Shown here piece by piece: positions 1 to 10,757 of a DNA stretch of 64,000 nucleotides (position 1 is the first letter of the stretch; each line of letters opens with the position of its first letter). The DNA comes from Ottelia alismoides (taxonomy: Eukaryota; Streptophyta; Magnoliopsida; Alismatales; Hydrocharitaceae), in assembly GCA_037367405.1 (NCBI GenBank), contig JAZKJV010006945.1, forward strand, positions 186,001 to 250,000, read 5' to 3'. The notes beneath the pieces are model-generated. The model did no database searches and was not told the DNA's origin. It worked only from the letters and a program-made list of their open reading frames with translations. Position numbers and translations under genes: made by a program.

Positions 1-2009
1 AATAGGGACTTTCCATACTATTTTTTTAATATATATGGGGAAATGCCTAAAATACAAATAAAAATATGGTATAAATAAGTATTTTGGCAGGCACTTAACC
101 CTATTTTTTCATCATTTTTTGGGCACGAATAGTATTTTTAATAAATAGAAAACTATCACAAAAATTGATGAACTGACAGGGGTATTTTTGCAATTAAAAA
201 TAAGGGTAAGTTTAAATCTGCAAATAACCCAAAATATTACAACTAATATTAAAAGTTTAAATATTAAATAGAATTTACAAAACCCGCAAGGGTTAATGTG
301 CGAAATCACCACCTCATTTGGCACAAGACATAAGGTGACATGGCACGGACCTAATAGTAATATGAAAAAAGCATGGGGGTTCCTTACACTTTTCATAAAA
401 AAATAAACATTCAAAATAAATTACAAGAATACATAAAAATGATAAAGAGTTAGGGCATATGTTCTGCAAATTACCCCCTAAGGCTCGGGGGTGGATGACT
501 CTCATCGTCTCACTAATCTACATGTCAACCTCCCCACGCACATTGATGGTTTGTTGATCGAAGGCCAAGATTAGATCTTGGATCTCATCTGACAGCTGAA
601 CTGGGCCTTGATCCAACAACTGGCTTCAAAACTGGAGATGGAGCTCAATCCAACAGCTACTGCTTCGCACAAATAATAGAGAAGAAGGTCGCCTCCCCCG
701 AGCTTCGATTCCTTGATTCTTCCCTCTGAAATCCACAGTTGCTACAAGGCTGCTCGATAGCTCCCTAGAGGTGTTCCACAATTGGAGAAGTCATCAAATG
801 GGTCCGGGTATCATCAATAGAGCCCTGGAGCTTGGATGTCCCTAGAGGTGCTCCTAAGTGTCCTTAGCCCATAGATGGGCTCTTTGAGTCCTACAAAAAG
901 TGTAAAAGCACAACACAATGAAGGTGAAGGAGCTTGTCTTTTATTAGAGTGGGTTTGAGGTAAAATGATGTGCTCCAACGAGATGGCGGTTGAGGGAGCA
1001 TGGATTCTTCGATCCAGAAGGAGTCAAAGGTGGCTGGGTGGTCAATGATGGAGAGAAGCGGTTAGGGAAGTGGAATGAGGTGGTTTGGCGGGTCGAAAGA
1101 CTATCGAGGCACAGAGGAAAGCTTGCTGGAGCAAAGCTCCATCGGACTACGAGGTGATGATTCTACGCTACTGGGATCGATTAAAAGTGAAACTAAAGAT
1201 GCAGAACAAAAATTACAACTAAAACTACTTAAAATGAAATAAAAAGTAACCTCAAGTAACGGGAAGTCGCGAGATGAACCTCATGGCGGCAGACCACCGG
1301 AGATGGTGGAAATCGCCCCTACACCGCCTCCTCGATCCAACTAAATGCTGTGCGAACTCCTAGTCATGGATCTCAAGCCCTGAGGCGCAAAAGGATGAGA
1401 ATAAATGGAGCCAAGGGGATTCAAAAGTTCGTGTAAGGAGGAGGGGTAGGTTTTGTACAAGCGAAGACTGGAGGGAATATATCGAGGTGATGTGATTGAT
1501 GCAGTGATGCATTCCTCGAGGAGGCAAGCTCGCGTGAAAGACCAATGTATTTGAATTCACATCTATATGGGCATGAATGTGTAAACGTCTATGTGCGCAT
1601 GCGAGAGTGTGATTATGTGTGAGTGTGCATGAATGTATGTTTGTGGGGCTATGTGTGTGCCTATGAATATATGTAGGGAAAATAAAGATTTTCACATGGA
1701 TGTAGTACATGTGTTTGCTATATGCTTTACTATATACAAAGGTAGCCGCAAGTATATTGTACATTATACTGAATGTGGTGGATTAATTACAATATATTTG
1801 TATTTTTTTCAATGCAGTTGCAAGTACATGCACGAAGAAAGCATAGGGATTGTACACGTATGTATCTGATTTTTATACATTTTCCAATGAACGAGGAGAA
1901 AAGGTTGAGAATAAATCAACCCAAAAGGATGAAAGAATACTTGGGAAAATATCGAAGAAGGCAAGGCCAAAGGCTGGTCTGACAACCATAGGTAGCGGGT
2001 CAGAGGAGT
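1..2009. other. AT-rich non-coding stretch, no gene recognised
   Basis: No reading frame here resembles a known protein, and the short frames lack coding character. The stretch has a GC-richer core (about 480-1560) flanked by AT-rich DNA and a loose TG-rich run at about 1560-1670. It is probably old transposon or LTR debris, but I could not pair it with another copy in the window. Confidence 0.5.
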
Positions 2010-3766
2010 TGATCGGAGTCAACTGGCAACTCAATCTAGTTGGTCCACATGGACTAACCAGGAAAAAGCTGACCCGAAAATAACTATAAAATCATTATTA
2101 AATAATAAATGAATTAATGATATATAAGTTATAAAAAATGCTTATTAATTGTTGTAGTATATTATTATGACTTTTATTTATTTTTATGACTTAATTTATT
2201 ACATGTTACTTTCTAAGGGTTCATTTATAGGTATATTTACCTATGTTTGGTATATTTTATTTTTATTTTATATTTTATTATTTTATATACATAATTTCTA
2301 TATTTATAACTTATCTTAATATACATAAATATAATTTCTGATATAATATGTACGCTTAAATAAATATGTATACTTATTATATAAGTATATGTATAATATA
2401 TTCATTTATAGATTTTTGTATTTATTTTATTGTAATTTTATGTTTATTTTATTTTTCATATTTTAAATAGAATATAAATAATATTTACAATGGTATAAAA
2501 AATATAAAATAAATAAATTAATAAAAGAATAATTTTCCCTTTTATTTATATATAGGTATATTGTACAATAGGGATCCAAAATCTAACTTTTGCATCTTAA
2601 CTCCAAATTTAATGAAACTACCTTCATTAAATAGTAATTAAAAGTTATATACAAAAGTGGTTTTGATACATTTTGAGTTCATATGGAGAAGATATGGGTC
2701 TGGCAAGTGAGTTTTGGAATTTTATTTTGAGTATAAAATGTACATTGTGTAATATTTTTGTACGAAATCAATTTTATGTTTTTCTATGTATTTATATCTA
2801 CAACTTTAATGTACAAAGTTTATTGATTTGAGGGTATAAATAATAGAAAATACGATGAGTTCCAAAAATGCATTATTGAAGGCTAGAAATTAGAGTTTTT
2901 ATTGAGTTTTCACCATTATCTCCCCCTACTTTATTCCTTGTCAACCAGATCAATTCTTGACCTAATCTCATGGTTTAGGGTCATAAAATACCTTTGGCAT
3001 TTTATTTCTTTTTTCTTTTCTTTATTCTTTTTAGTTTCTGTTAAATAATGTATTTTATACACTATTATACAATAAATAATGAATTTTAATTTATGCAAAA
3101 TAATGATATTTACACGCATTTAGCTAGGTTTTAAATGCTAAATTGAAAGAATAACAGTGATGAAATGGAGATTCATCAAATATTTATACATTATATTCAA
3201 TAGATTTATTCTTTGTAATTTCTAATTCTTTTATTGTTATAAATTTGTAAATATTATTAAAACACATGTAAATAATTAAAATAAAATAAAATCATCAAAA
3301 ATTTAATAAAATAAATAAAGTATTTCAAAACATAGATGAAGTATACATATATACCTATATAATATACCTACATAATTAATTATGTATGTAAATAAACTCA
3401 GAAAAATAAAGTAAAAATACGTAAATATGTAATTAAATAAATTACAAATATATAAAATACATGTTTTTAATAATAAAATATAAAATACGTATTAAAAATA
3501 AAATATAGGAAATGCGTGTATATTTACATATTTATATATACTTGTAAATAATAACATGTCAAAAATGACTTTATAAAATAAATAAAAATATGCATTAAAT
3601 ATTACATAAAATTATAAATATTTTTTATTTTTAACCAAAAATTAATTAATTCATTTTTTATTTTTAAATAATCTTACAACTAATTTCAGGTCCTCTTTTT
3701 TCTGGTCGGTCCACGTGGACCGACCTGGATCTTCATTTCTTGGTTGGTCTACGTCGGTCAACTATA
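2010..3766. mobile_element. Large inverted-repeat (foldback or Mutator-like) DNA element
   Basis: The left arm, starting near 2010 and clear from 2037 (GGTCCACATGGAC, then AACCAG, AAAAAG and ATGAATTAAT blocks), is matched by the reverse complement of the right arm ending near 3766 (GGTCCACGTGGAC, then GACCAG, AAAAAAG and ATGAATTAAT). Similarity continues inwards to about 2560 on the left and about 3230 on the right, so each arm is roughly 500 bases with a spacer of about 0.65 kb. No transposase frame is visible in the spacer, so this would be a non-autonomous element. Long arms fit Mutator-like or foldback elements. No target duplication could be fixed, so the ends are approximate. Confidence 0.6.
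3704..3725. repeat. Perfect 22-base palindrome with central CACGTG
   Basis: GGTCGGTCCAC is followed directly by its exact reverse complement. It lies in the terminal part of the right arm of the inverted-repeat element; the left-arm counterpart near 2039 is an imperfect version. The centre is a G-box hexamer. Confidence 0.85.
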
Positions 3767-4539
3767 CAGTCCTCTTGAGCCATCCTATCAGAACCTCATG
3801 CATGCCCTTTTTCTCCTCATTTCCACGCCATCTACCTCACCCCCCTCGCCTCAGGCTCACCACCCCCTCTGCAGCACGGACATCCAGGACCTTTGCCCGT
3901 CACCAAATCTTCACCTATCTCCTCACCCTGGCATGCCACCGTGTCTCGAAAATCATCGATCACCAGCTTATAAACTGCCCATATCCATCTTTTTTCCCTT
4001 TGATCCCTTTTATTCGACTCTTAGCCCCCCAGAAAACCTTAATTGACATCTACATAGTGACAGGAGGTAGAATCGAGGTCCTGCGATGAGGAGGAGGCGT
4101 GGAGAAGGAGATCCAACCATCTCCGGCCAACCACCACCGGAGGTTCTGCTTCTTCGGCTACCGACCAAATTGAGGCCATCTTTCCCACATTTTTAGGTAA
4201 CTTTGGGTCCCAGTCTTTATTTCTTACCTTTAATTTCTCATTTGAGGTCTTAAATTAGGAATATTTACAAATCCCTAATTTGACTTGGAGCTCGAGCTCC
4301 AGGTCAAATACTCCATTTCCGACCATTGATTCTATCTCCTTTTCATCCCATTCCAGTTCCCTTAATGTTCTACATCTTTTCCCCCAACTATCCAACCTAG
4401 ATCCATCGTGAATCTAGGACTCGATGTTCCTCCACTACTGTTCACTTGAATTTCTTCGCCCTCCGCCCATTTCATTGCCTTCAGCTTCATCTAACGGCCG
4501 GGGAGAAGGACTTAATCCAAGGGAACATTTTGGTGTAGG
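3767..4539. other. GC-richer non-coding stretch, no gene recognised
   Basis: C-rich DNA with short open frames in two phases (3715-4089) that match no protein I recognise. Composition resembles the GC-rich leader part of the large LTRs at 54121 and 60662, so it may be LTR-derived; that link is an inference. Confidence 0.35.
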
Positions 4540-7500
4540 TTACACGCTTTGAGGAATCCACTCATAGTGGATAGAATCACCTGGAACACGTCCAGGCTAC
4601 TCTTGAACAGCGAGTGTCTCAGATCCTCCTCAAGGCCATTTGGGCCTCATCGGAGCAGACCATCACATGTGGAGGACCTCCAGGAGCACATAGCCACCAT
4701 CGGAGCACGAAGAACGAGGGAATCAAAGCTCTCCAGAGGTGAGTTCATCAGTTGTTCTTCGTGACCATTTGCATGTTACTGGATCAAGAGCACATCCCAG
4801 ATCTAATCTGGGTCATTCTTTCTTTTCGAAGCGATGCGAGACCTCGAGCATTGAATCAGAGACATGGCGCACAAGGAACAACCCCATGAACGGGCGTTAA
4901 GTGGTTAAAATTACACATACCCCTCTGCTTTTTGTACTTATTAAATAGTATTGTGAAAAAACTTTACAGAAAAATTGCAACCAAGCCCTATATTTCTAAA
5001 GTATTGCAAGTTAGTCCATTACCAGCTCAGCTCACGTGGCCCCTCACGTGAGGTGGGAATATATGACTTGTACCCCTCTAGGTTATGTAATTGCAACTTA
5101 ATATATAAAATCGAACTTCAGTTGAAAAGTTATGTATATTTTGTATGTTACACCTTGCATTTATTCTATATTGCAAATATATCCTTGCTAGCTTGTATTA
5201 TTTTTATTTTTATTTTTCTGATTTCTATAAATAGTCATTGTGCTCCAAAATATATGCAAAAATAGGGATAAATGCTTGATTAAATGCCCATTCATTCTAT
5301 ATACTTTTCTTTGCATTTTTCTTGCAATTTTCATTTATTAAAAATTAAAAGAGCCATTTTATTACCTATTTGAATTTAAAATATAAAAAATTATAAAACT
5401 TAGTTTAAAATTTTCAAAAGAGTACCTATTATTTATTATTATATTTTATCACTACATATCAAAAATCACAAAAAAATATCAAAAGAAAATAAAAAATCAC
5501 AAACCTAGGCTAACCCTAAATAATTATAAAATATTTTGAAAAACACAAAAAATTATTTTTCTATCTTATATATTTATATATACTTAATACTACATATTTA
5601 AAATAGTTTAAGAAATTTCGAACCTATTTTATATTTTTAAATATCAAAATAATTCGACTTATTTATTAAGTCCCCAATTTTGCATATTTTGGACTTTAAA
5701 AAATACCTAAAAATTAGAAAAAAAATCCCTAAAAAATTCACAAAAATAGAAGACTATTTGAAAAATAAAAAAAATTATCTTATAATTTTTGACTATATAG
5801 AAATATATAGCTTATACATACATATATATAGTTATAAATATCTAATATTAGTATTAGTTATTATAAATACTAAAATATATTTTAAAATCCTATACAAAAA
5901 TAAAAGAATTGTTCTTATTTGTATTTTCTGATTTTCTATGTATATTATATAATATATATATCACTTATATTATATATATTTTACAGATACATATAGTTAT
6001 ATATACTTATTATTTATAATAAACAAGAAAAGAAACTAAAAATCAGAGAAATATAGAAAGAAAATAAAAAGTAAAAATTAAAAATTAAAAAATATATTAA
6101 TTTAAAATATAAATGAAAATTTTTAGAAAAAATTAAAGACCCACAAAAATACTAAGTAAATATTATGCCGCTTAATATATACAATTATACATTTTTATTT
6201 AGAAATAAATAATACTACCTGCTACACCAATTTGTTCCATGTGTTCGACACCCTACTCGTACTCGTCCACTATACGCTTTTATTTGTAAGGTTTATAATA
6301 TATTTTGATCCACTCAATTTCATTGCTTGATTATTTATTGTGGGTTAATTATTGAATTTATCAAGAGGGTTTGCATCGGTCGCCTCATCGCTTGTGGTCC
6401 CGCCTTGTGTGGACCACTCGACCGCTCAGCTTGGTCATCTTTGGTATTTCAGGAGGCTGCAGAATGGCAACATGAAGGTGAGGATCCTCCTCACAGAGCC
6501 TTGGGTGGTCGAAGAGCCAAGAAACATTAGACCAAAACTCGCTAGAGGCGAGTTCTTCATCAGTTCTTCCTGACCCTCTATCGATCGTCCAATCAAGAAC
6601 AAAGCACTAGGGGGCTACAACTGTTGTACGATCCAACCCTCGATTGACCGTTATCTCTGTTGAGAGCTAATCTCAATCGCTGGAAGAGAAACGTTACGGA
6701 GTGTAGTGGACCGTTGGATGCACATCAAGTGAGCCACGTGGGGCACGCTCTACCGTCCATCAGCGCCTCTGTAGGGGTATTCTGCATATTTAACCCCCAT
6801 TTTTATAGTATTTAGTATTTTATATTTAAATCATTCATCTACATGCAAAAAAATATGTAATGTTTGCACCCAGACCCGTGAAATTCTCGCATATTGTATT
6901 TTGGTCCATGCCACATCACCTCACGTGGTAGTCCACATGCATGGGAATTTTGCAGGGAAGCCCTTGCATCTTATATAATTTCATTTTAGTATTAAAATTT
7001 CAAATATTAGTGTAATACTTTTGGGATTTTTGCATAGAGGACCTCATGTATTACTTTTTTGGCAAATATACCTTGCCAGGCTATTTTATTTTATTTATGT
7101 CTTTTCATTTTTGATAAAATAGCTCCAGTGTATAAAAATCTATGGAAAAATTCATGTGAATGCTTGATATTGTTCTGAAAATTGTAGAAAAATTCATGTG
7201 AATGCTTAATATTGTTCTGATGATGACTATATTTTTTATTTGCAATTTTTTATTTATTAAAAATCATTTTGGAGTTATTTATTCCTTATTTAGCTACACA
7301 AAAGAATATAAAATCGCTTTTAAAAATTCCAAAAAATCAGAGCACCTTTATTACTGTATTTTTATCACTTCAGACCAAAAATCACAAAAAAATATAGAAG
7401 AAAAAACCTAAAAAACGAAAAACCCTCCTAATGCTATAAAAATTAGGAAAAATTTTACAAAATCCAAAAAATTGTTTTTGTATTGTAGTACTTTTATTTT

Positions 7501-8480
7501 TAGTATATAACATATATTAAAATTACTTTTGGGTAATTTTGGACTCATTTTCTATTTTAAAGTGAAAAAACTTTCAGCCTATTTATTGTAGTACTATTTT
7601 GCTATATTTCAAACTTTAAAAATATCTAAAAATTAACAAAAATTACCTAAAAAATACAAAAATATAGAGAAATATAAATAGTCAAAAACATTTTATTTTA
7701 TAATTTTTGAACATTTATAGCTATATTTATGGTCTAGTGGTAGTATAGTGTGTCTACCACACAAAAGACCAAGGTTCAAATCCCACTCTTGTAGTGGTTG
7801 CGTTAGGTCGTTGACGGCCAGCGTAAAAAATAGTCGAATCTTTCAACATGGATTTGAGCAAGAATCCATGTAGCCGGCCCTACTTATAGTGAGAGAAGGC
7901 TTAGTACATTTTTAGTACATTTTTATAGCTATATTTATAATTGCAAAAGCCTATATAGCCTATTTATACTATATAAACTTATATACTTATTATTATTATT
8001 ATTATTATGAATACTTATAAATATATTTAATACTTTTAAAAAAGGGCCGTACTTATTTGTATTTCCTTGATTTTTATATTTTCATTATATATTATATACA
8101 TATTACTTATATTATACATATTACTACATAGATATATATACTTACTATATCCTGATAAAACTTAAAAATATTAATCAGAAAATATCAAAAGAAAAAAATT
8201 ATAAAATTAAAATAAAAACATAAAATACTAAAAATCCATAAAAATTAAATACAATTAAAAATCCACAAAAATCACAAAAGCCAAAACACAGACAAAAATA
8301 CCCGAGTAGGCTGCTCGTTCTTCTCCACTCCTTGTCGCTCTTTGTATCCAACACTCTATTGCTTAGCACTATACATCTGTTGTGGAGTTATAATATATTT
8401 TGACTCGTATCACTTTGATTAATTTATTTATCTGCGTGGCTTGATTGTTCTTGGTTCACTTCTTGTGTTCGGTTACCTCA
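4540..8480 (+). repeat. Two diverged tandem segments of about 2 kb (LTR-like)
   Basis: Segment one (about 4540-6330) and segment two (about 6350-8480) share the same order of landmarks. A gGCGAGTTC / GTGAGTTC plus CATCAGTT block ends in TGACC (about 4740 and 6550). Then come CACGTG-bearing sequence, a run with TTTGCA, TATTAAAAAT and AAAAATCACAAAAAAATAT blocks (about 5330-5480 and 7250-7400), AAAAATACCTAAAAATTA-like text (about 5696 and 7617), and finally TTATAATATATTTTGA (about 6293 and 8389). The two are strongly diverged. Composition and the CACGTG-bearing part resemble the big LTRs at 54121, so they may be old LTRs of that class. No coding sequence was seen. Confidence 0.5.
7731..7921 (+). 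mobile_element. tRNA-derived SINE (Au-SINE-like) with target duplication
   Basis: The head GGTCTAGTGGTAG fits a Pol III A box and GGTTCAAATCC at 7773-7783 fits a B box. The 3' part (AATCCATGTAGCCGGCCC, then AGTGAGAGAAGGCTT) resembles, from memory, the conserved end of plant Au SINEs. A 17-base direct repeat, TTTATAGCTATATTTAT, flanks it at 7714-7730 and 7922-7938, as expected from LINE-type target-primed insertion. It sits inside the second 2 kb segment, so it is younger than that repeat. Confidence 0.8.
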
Positions 8481-9084
8481 ACGACGATTGATTTAGCTTT
8501 TTAAATCAACAGACCAACCAAGAGCGTGTAAATAGTGCGTTTGGACATAAATTTACTACTACTTGATATCACAACAATTACTTGGTAAATGCACAATGAA
8601 ATGGGTGAGATTGGACTCCTAACAACGACCTTATCTATTTGTGGTTATTATCAAATCCTCCCGGTAACTTACCCATGGATGAATATAAAAAGAACATTTG
8701 GCAAAAGGAAAAGGGATAGCTAATACTGGAAGTAAGATGCATATGTCTGAGGATCGTAAACGTTGAAATCGTGTCCGGTGGAGGAACACGTGGTGGAAAC
8801 TTTTTGAAAGTTTTATGGGATCAGATTGCTAAAGTCCTCTGCTTTGCTTATTTATGGTGGTTTCCTTTTGAAAGTATGCTTTTTGGGATGGAGAGTTTTA
8901 ACAGTTAGATGTATTGTTCCCATCTCCCGCATCTGTGCGAGTTTCTTTTTGGGCACACAAATGGTCTGTAACTAAGCTAAACTCTGATGTTTTTATGCCA
9001 ATGATGAATTACCTTTTGATTGTTAAAACCTTCCTTTTGAGTGAAGACATATATTACTTATGCATATTCCACATCGACTTAATT
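8481..9084. other. Non-coding stretch, nothing recognised
   Basis: Mixed-composition DNA without a frame resembling a known protein; the 70-codon frame at 8914 looks random. No repeat partner was found in the window. Confidence 0.4.
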
Positions 9085-9535
9085 AGGGATGAATACGATT
9101 GGATACACACACAAATATATGTATAATAATATCCTTATCCATAATAAAATACGAAATGAATATCGATATTAAGATTGACTTGGTATGAAAAATACGTTAC
9201 CTTATCCTTAAAAATGAATACGAATATAAACGAATACGATTCGTATACAAAAATAAAATAAACATTTTATATATTAACTAAAACATACATGTTTTAGGAT
9301 AGTTTGGATATAAAATAGATATACTTAATACATTCATTTCATATCAATTACATTATTACAAATGAATCTAGGGCTATATTCATGCACTAAAATGGAAATA
9401 TGAATATCAATATTCGTGAATATTAAAACAATATCCATATCGACATTTACTTTAAAACGAATAAGAATGTCAAATTTTGTAAAAAAACAAATACGATAGA
9501 AGATCATCTACAAATATATTCATTTTTGTCCAAAA
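9085..9535. mobile_element. Putative MITE-like element rich in GAATACGAATA-type words
   Basis: The stretch begins GGGATGAATACGA and ends in AATATATTCATTTTTGTCC, whose reverse complement (GGACAAAAATGAATATATT) is a weak inverted match to the start. The interior is full of alternating AATACG, ATATCC and ATATTCG words on both strands, typical of plant MITE-type repeats. No clear target duplication was seen, so this is a weak call. Confidence 0.35.
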
Positions 9536-9542
9536 TACATTA

Positions 9543-9604
9543 CTTATGCTTTCAATCAGGTGGTGTATCGTTACTTACGCTTCCCTTCGGGTGGTGCATC
9601 GCTG
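9543..9604 (+). repeat. Two tandem imperfect copies of a 31-base unit
   Basis: TACTTATGCTTTC followed by GGTGGTGTATCG is repeated directly as TACTTACGCTTCC followed by GGTGGTGCATCG. It lies just upstream of the putative promoter of the host gene. Confidence 0.6.
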
Positions 9605-9892
9605 TTGCATTGTCCATATTTAGATCAGGATGGGATCAACTGCCGAGCCGGACTAATCTTGTTTAATGAAGTTTATATCTAGTTGAGCACGGAAATAGGA
9701 AGTGAAAACCTTCCAACATGTACTCGAGCAAAGGGATGCACATGCATGTTGGAGACGAAGAATTGTCGTAGACTTCGTCATAAATTGCAATCTGGACCAC
9801 AGATCTATTACGAAGACGTGCCTCGAGCATCTCGAAATTACGGAGCACACGGAGGAAGGACGTCCATGCAATTTATTTTCGTAAATCCAGGA

Positions 9893-9940
9893 TATAAAAT
9901 GCAAAAGAATACTCCCTCCCTCCCTCTCTCTCTCTCTCTC
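9893..9940 (+). promoter_or_regulatory. Putative TATA box and CT-rich initiator tract of the host gene
   Basis: TATAAAA stands at 9893-9899 and is followed at 9912-9940 by an uninterrupted pyrimidine tract (CTCCCTCCCT, then CT repeats). A TATA box about 20-40 bases before a CT microsatellite is a common plant core-promoter arrangement. The first coding ATG is 417 bases downstream of the TATA box. The start of transcription is inferred. Confidence 0.45.
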
Positions 9941-10315
9941 ATACGTCTCTGTCGGTCTTAAGTGGAGACAGCAGGGAAACCGAGGCACAGCGGACGAGCG
10001 GGAAAATGTTGTGAGAGAAACACACAGTTACATGACACATCCCCTCCCCCCTCTATCTCTCTAGAAAGAAAGTGACGAGGGAAGAAAAATGTGTAGACAT
10101 AGAAAGATAGAGAGAGAGAAACGAGGAAAAAAAAGATCACTGACACACGAGAGATAGCTAGATAGAAGCAAAAGCAGCAGCAAAAGAAAGAGAGAGATAA
10201 TAAATCAAAGCTGCCAACATCGAGCGCAGAAAGAAGAAAACTAGAACGAGAAGAAGCAGCAGCAGCAATCCCATGTAAGAAACATTAGCTTTCTCGTCCG
10301 GAGGTAGATATATAT
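9941..10315 (+). promoter_or_regulatory. Predicted 5' leader with four upstream ORFs
   Basis: Four ATGs precede the main start, each closed by a stop before it: 10006-10014 (2 codons plus stop), 10032-10064 (10 codons), 10089-10157 (22 codons) and 10273-10278 (ATG directly followed by TAA). The main ATG at 10316 has a T at -3 and a G at +4, a weak to moderate context. If this leader is transcribed as assumed, translation of the main frame would depend on leaky scanning or reinitiation. The leader is purine-rich with many GAGA and AGCAGC runs. Confidence 0.5.
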
Positions 10316-10368
10316 ATGGAGGAGGAGCGGGACTCTCTGCTGGAGCGCTTCGCGAGCTTCTCCATCCG
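10316..10368 (+). CDS. HAPLESS 8-like protein, coding exon 1
   Basis: First coding exon of the only recognisable host gene. It encodes residues 1-17 plus two bases of codon 18: the N terminus is MEEERDSLLERFASFSI. The exon ends ATCCG before GTATGC, a good splice donor, and the split codon CG+G gives Arg after joining to 10436. The joined text SIREYAFK is, in my memory, the conserved start of plant HAP8 / At5g56250-type proteins, which supports both this ATG and the splice. The downstream intron is only 67 bases (10369-10435, GT to AG). The exon is too short to be seen as an ORF by itself. The gene symbol is left blank because the family call is moderate. Confidence 0.7.
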
Positions 10369-10435
10369 GTATGCCCCTTCAAATTATCCAATCTCATGAT
10401 CTATATCTACATATCTCTCTTTGTGTATATGTTAG

Positions 10436-10757
10436 GGAGTATGCCTTTAAGAAGAGGGGATCGTGGGAGGAAGGATGTCGGTGGCCTCTCCGGCACGAGA
10501 CGATGCGGTGCCCGAGGTACCGGTGGTGGGCCTCCGAGCTGGAGACTACCAGATTGGACCCCTCCCCTGAAGTCGCCTTCCGCGGGGGAAAGGTTAAGAA
10601 ACCCCCCAAGAAGAAGAGGTCGATTGTCGAGCTCTTTGCTGTGGCGCCCCAGGTCGGCGCCACCGAGGACGAGAGCGAGGACGAAGCGGAGCAGGATGTT
10701 GACGACAAGGGGGAGCTAGCGAAGAAGAACGCCAAGAACAAGAAGAAACCCAAGAAG
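10436..10757 (+). CDS. HAPLESS 8-like protein, coding exon 2
   Basis: Encodes residues 18-125. After the REYAFKKRG start come an aromatic motif RYRWWASELE (about residues 45-54), a basic stretch KKPPKKKRS (about 78-86) that could be a nuclear localisation signal, the SIVELFAVAP segment, an acidic run with DESEDEAEQD, and a Lys-rich end KNKKKPKK. The acceptor is TTAG before 10436 and the donor is AAG before GTACAC at 10758, leaving phase 0. The exon is GC-rich (about 60 percent by eye) in an AT-rich neighbourhood, typical of 5' ends of monocot genes. The following intron is about 24.8 kb. The open frame continues past the donor to 10847, but that part (VHASLFYLLPC) reads like intron. Function is unknown; nuclear location is an inference from composition. 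Confidence 0.72.

Noticed and set aside
7731..7783. A tRNA gene, because of A-box and B-box matches
   Set aside because: The sequence does not fold into a cloverleaf by eye and continues into a SINE body with target duplication.
10394..10753. 119-codon minus-strand frame opposite exon 2
   Set aside because: It is the antisense shadow of the GC-rich coding exon; codons mirror the Lys/Glu-rich sense frame.
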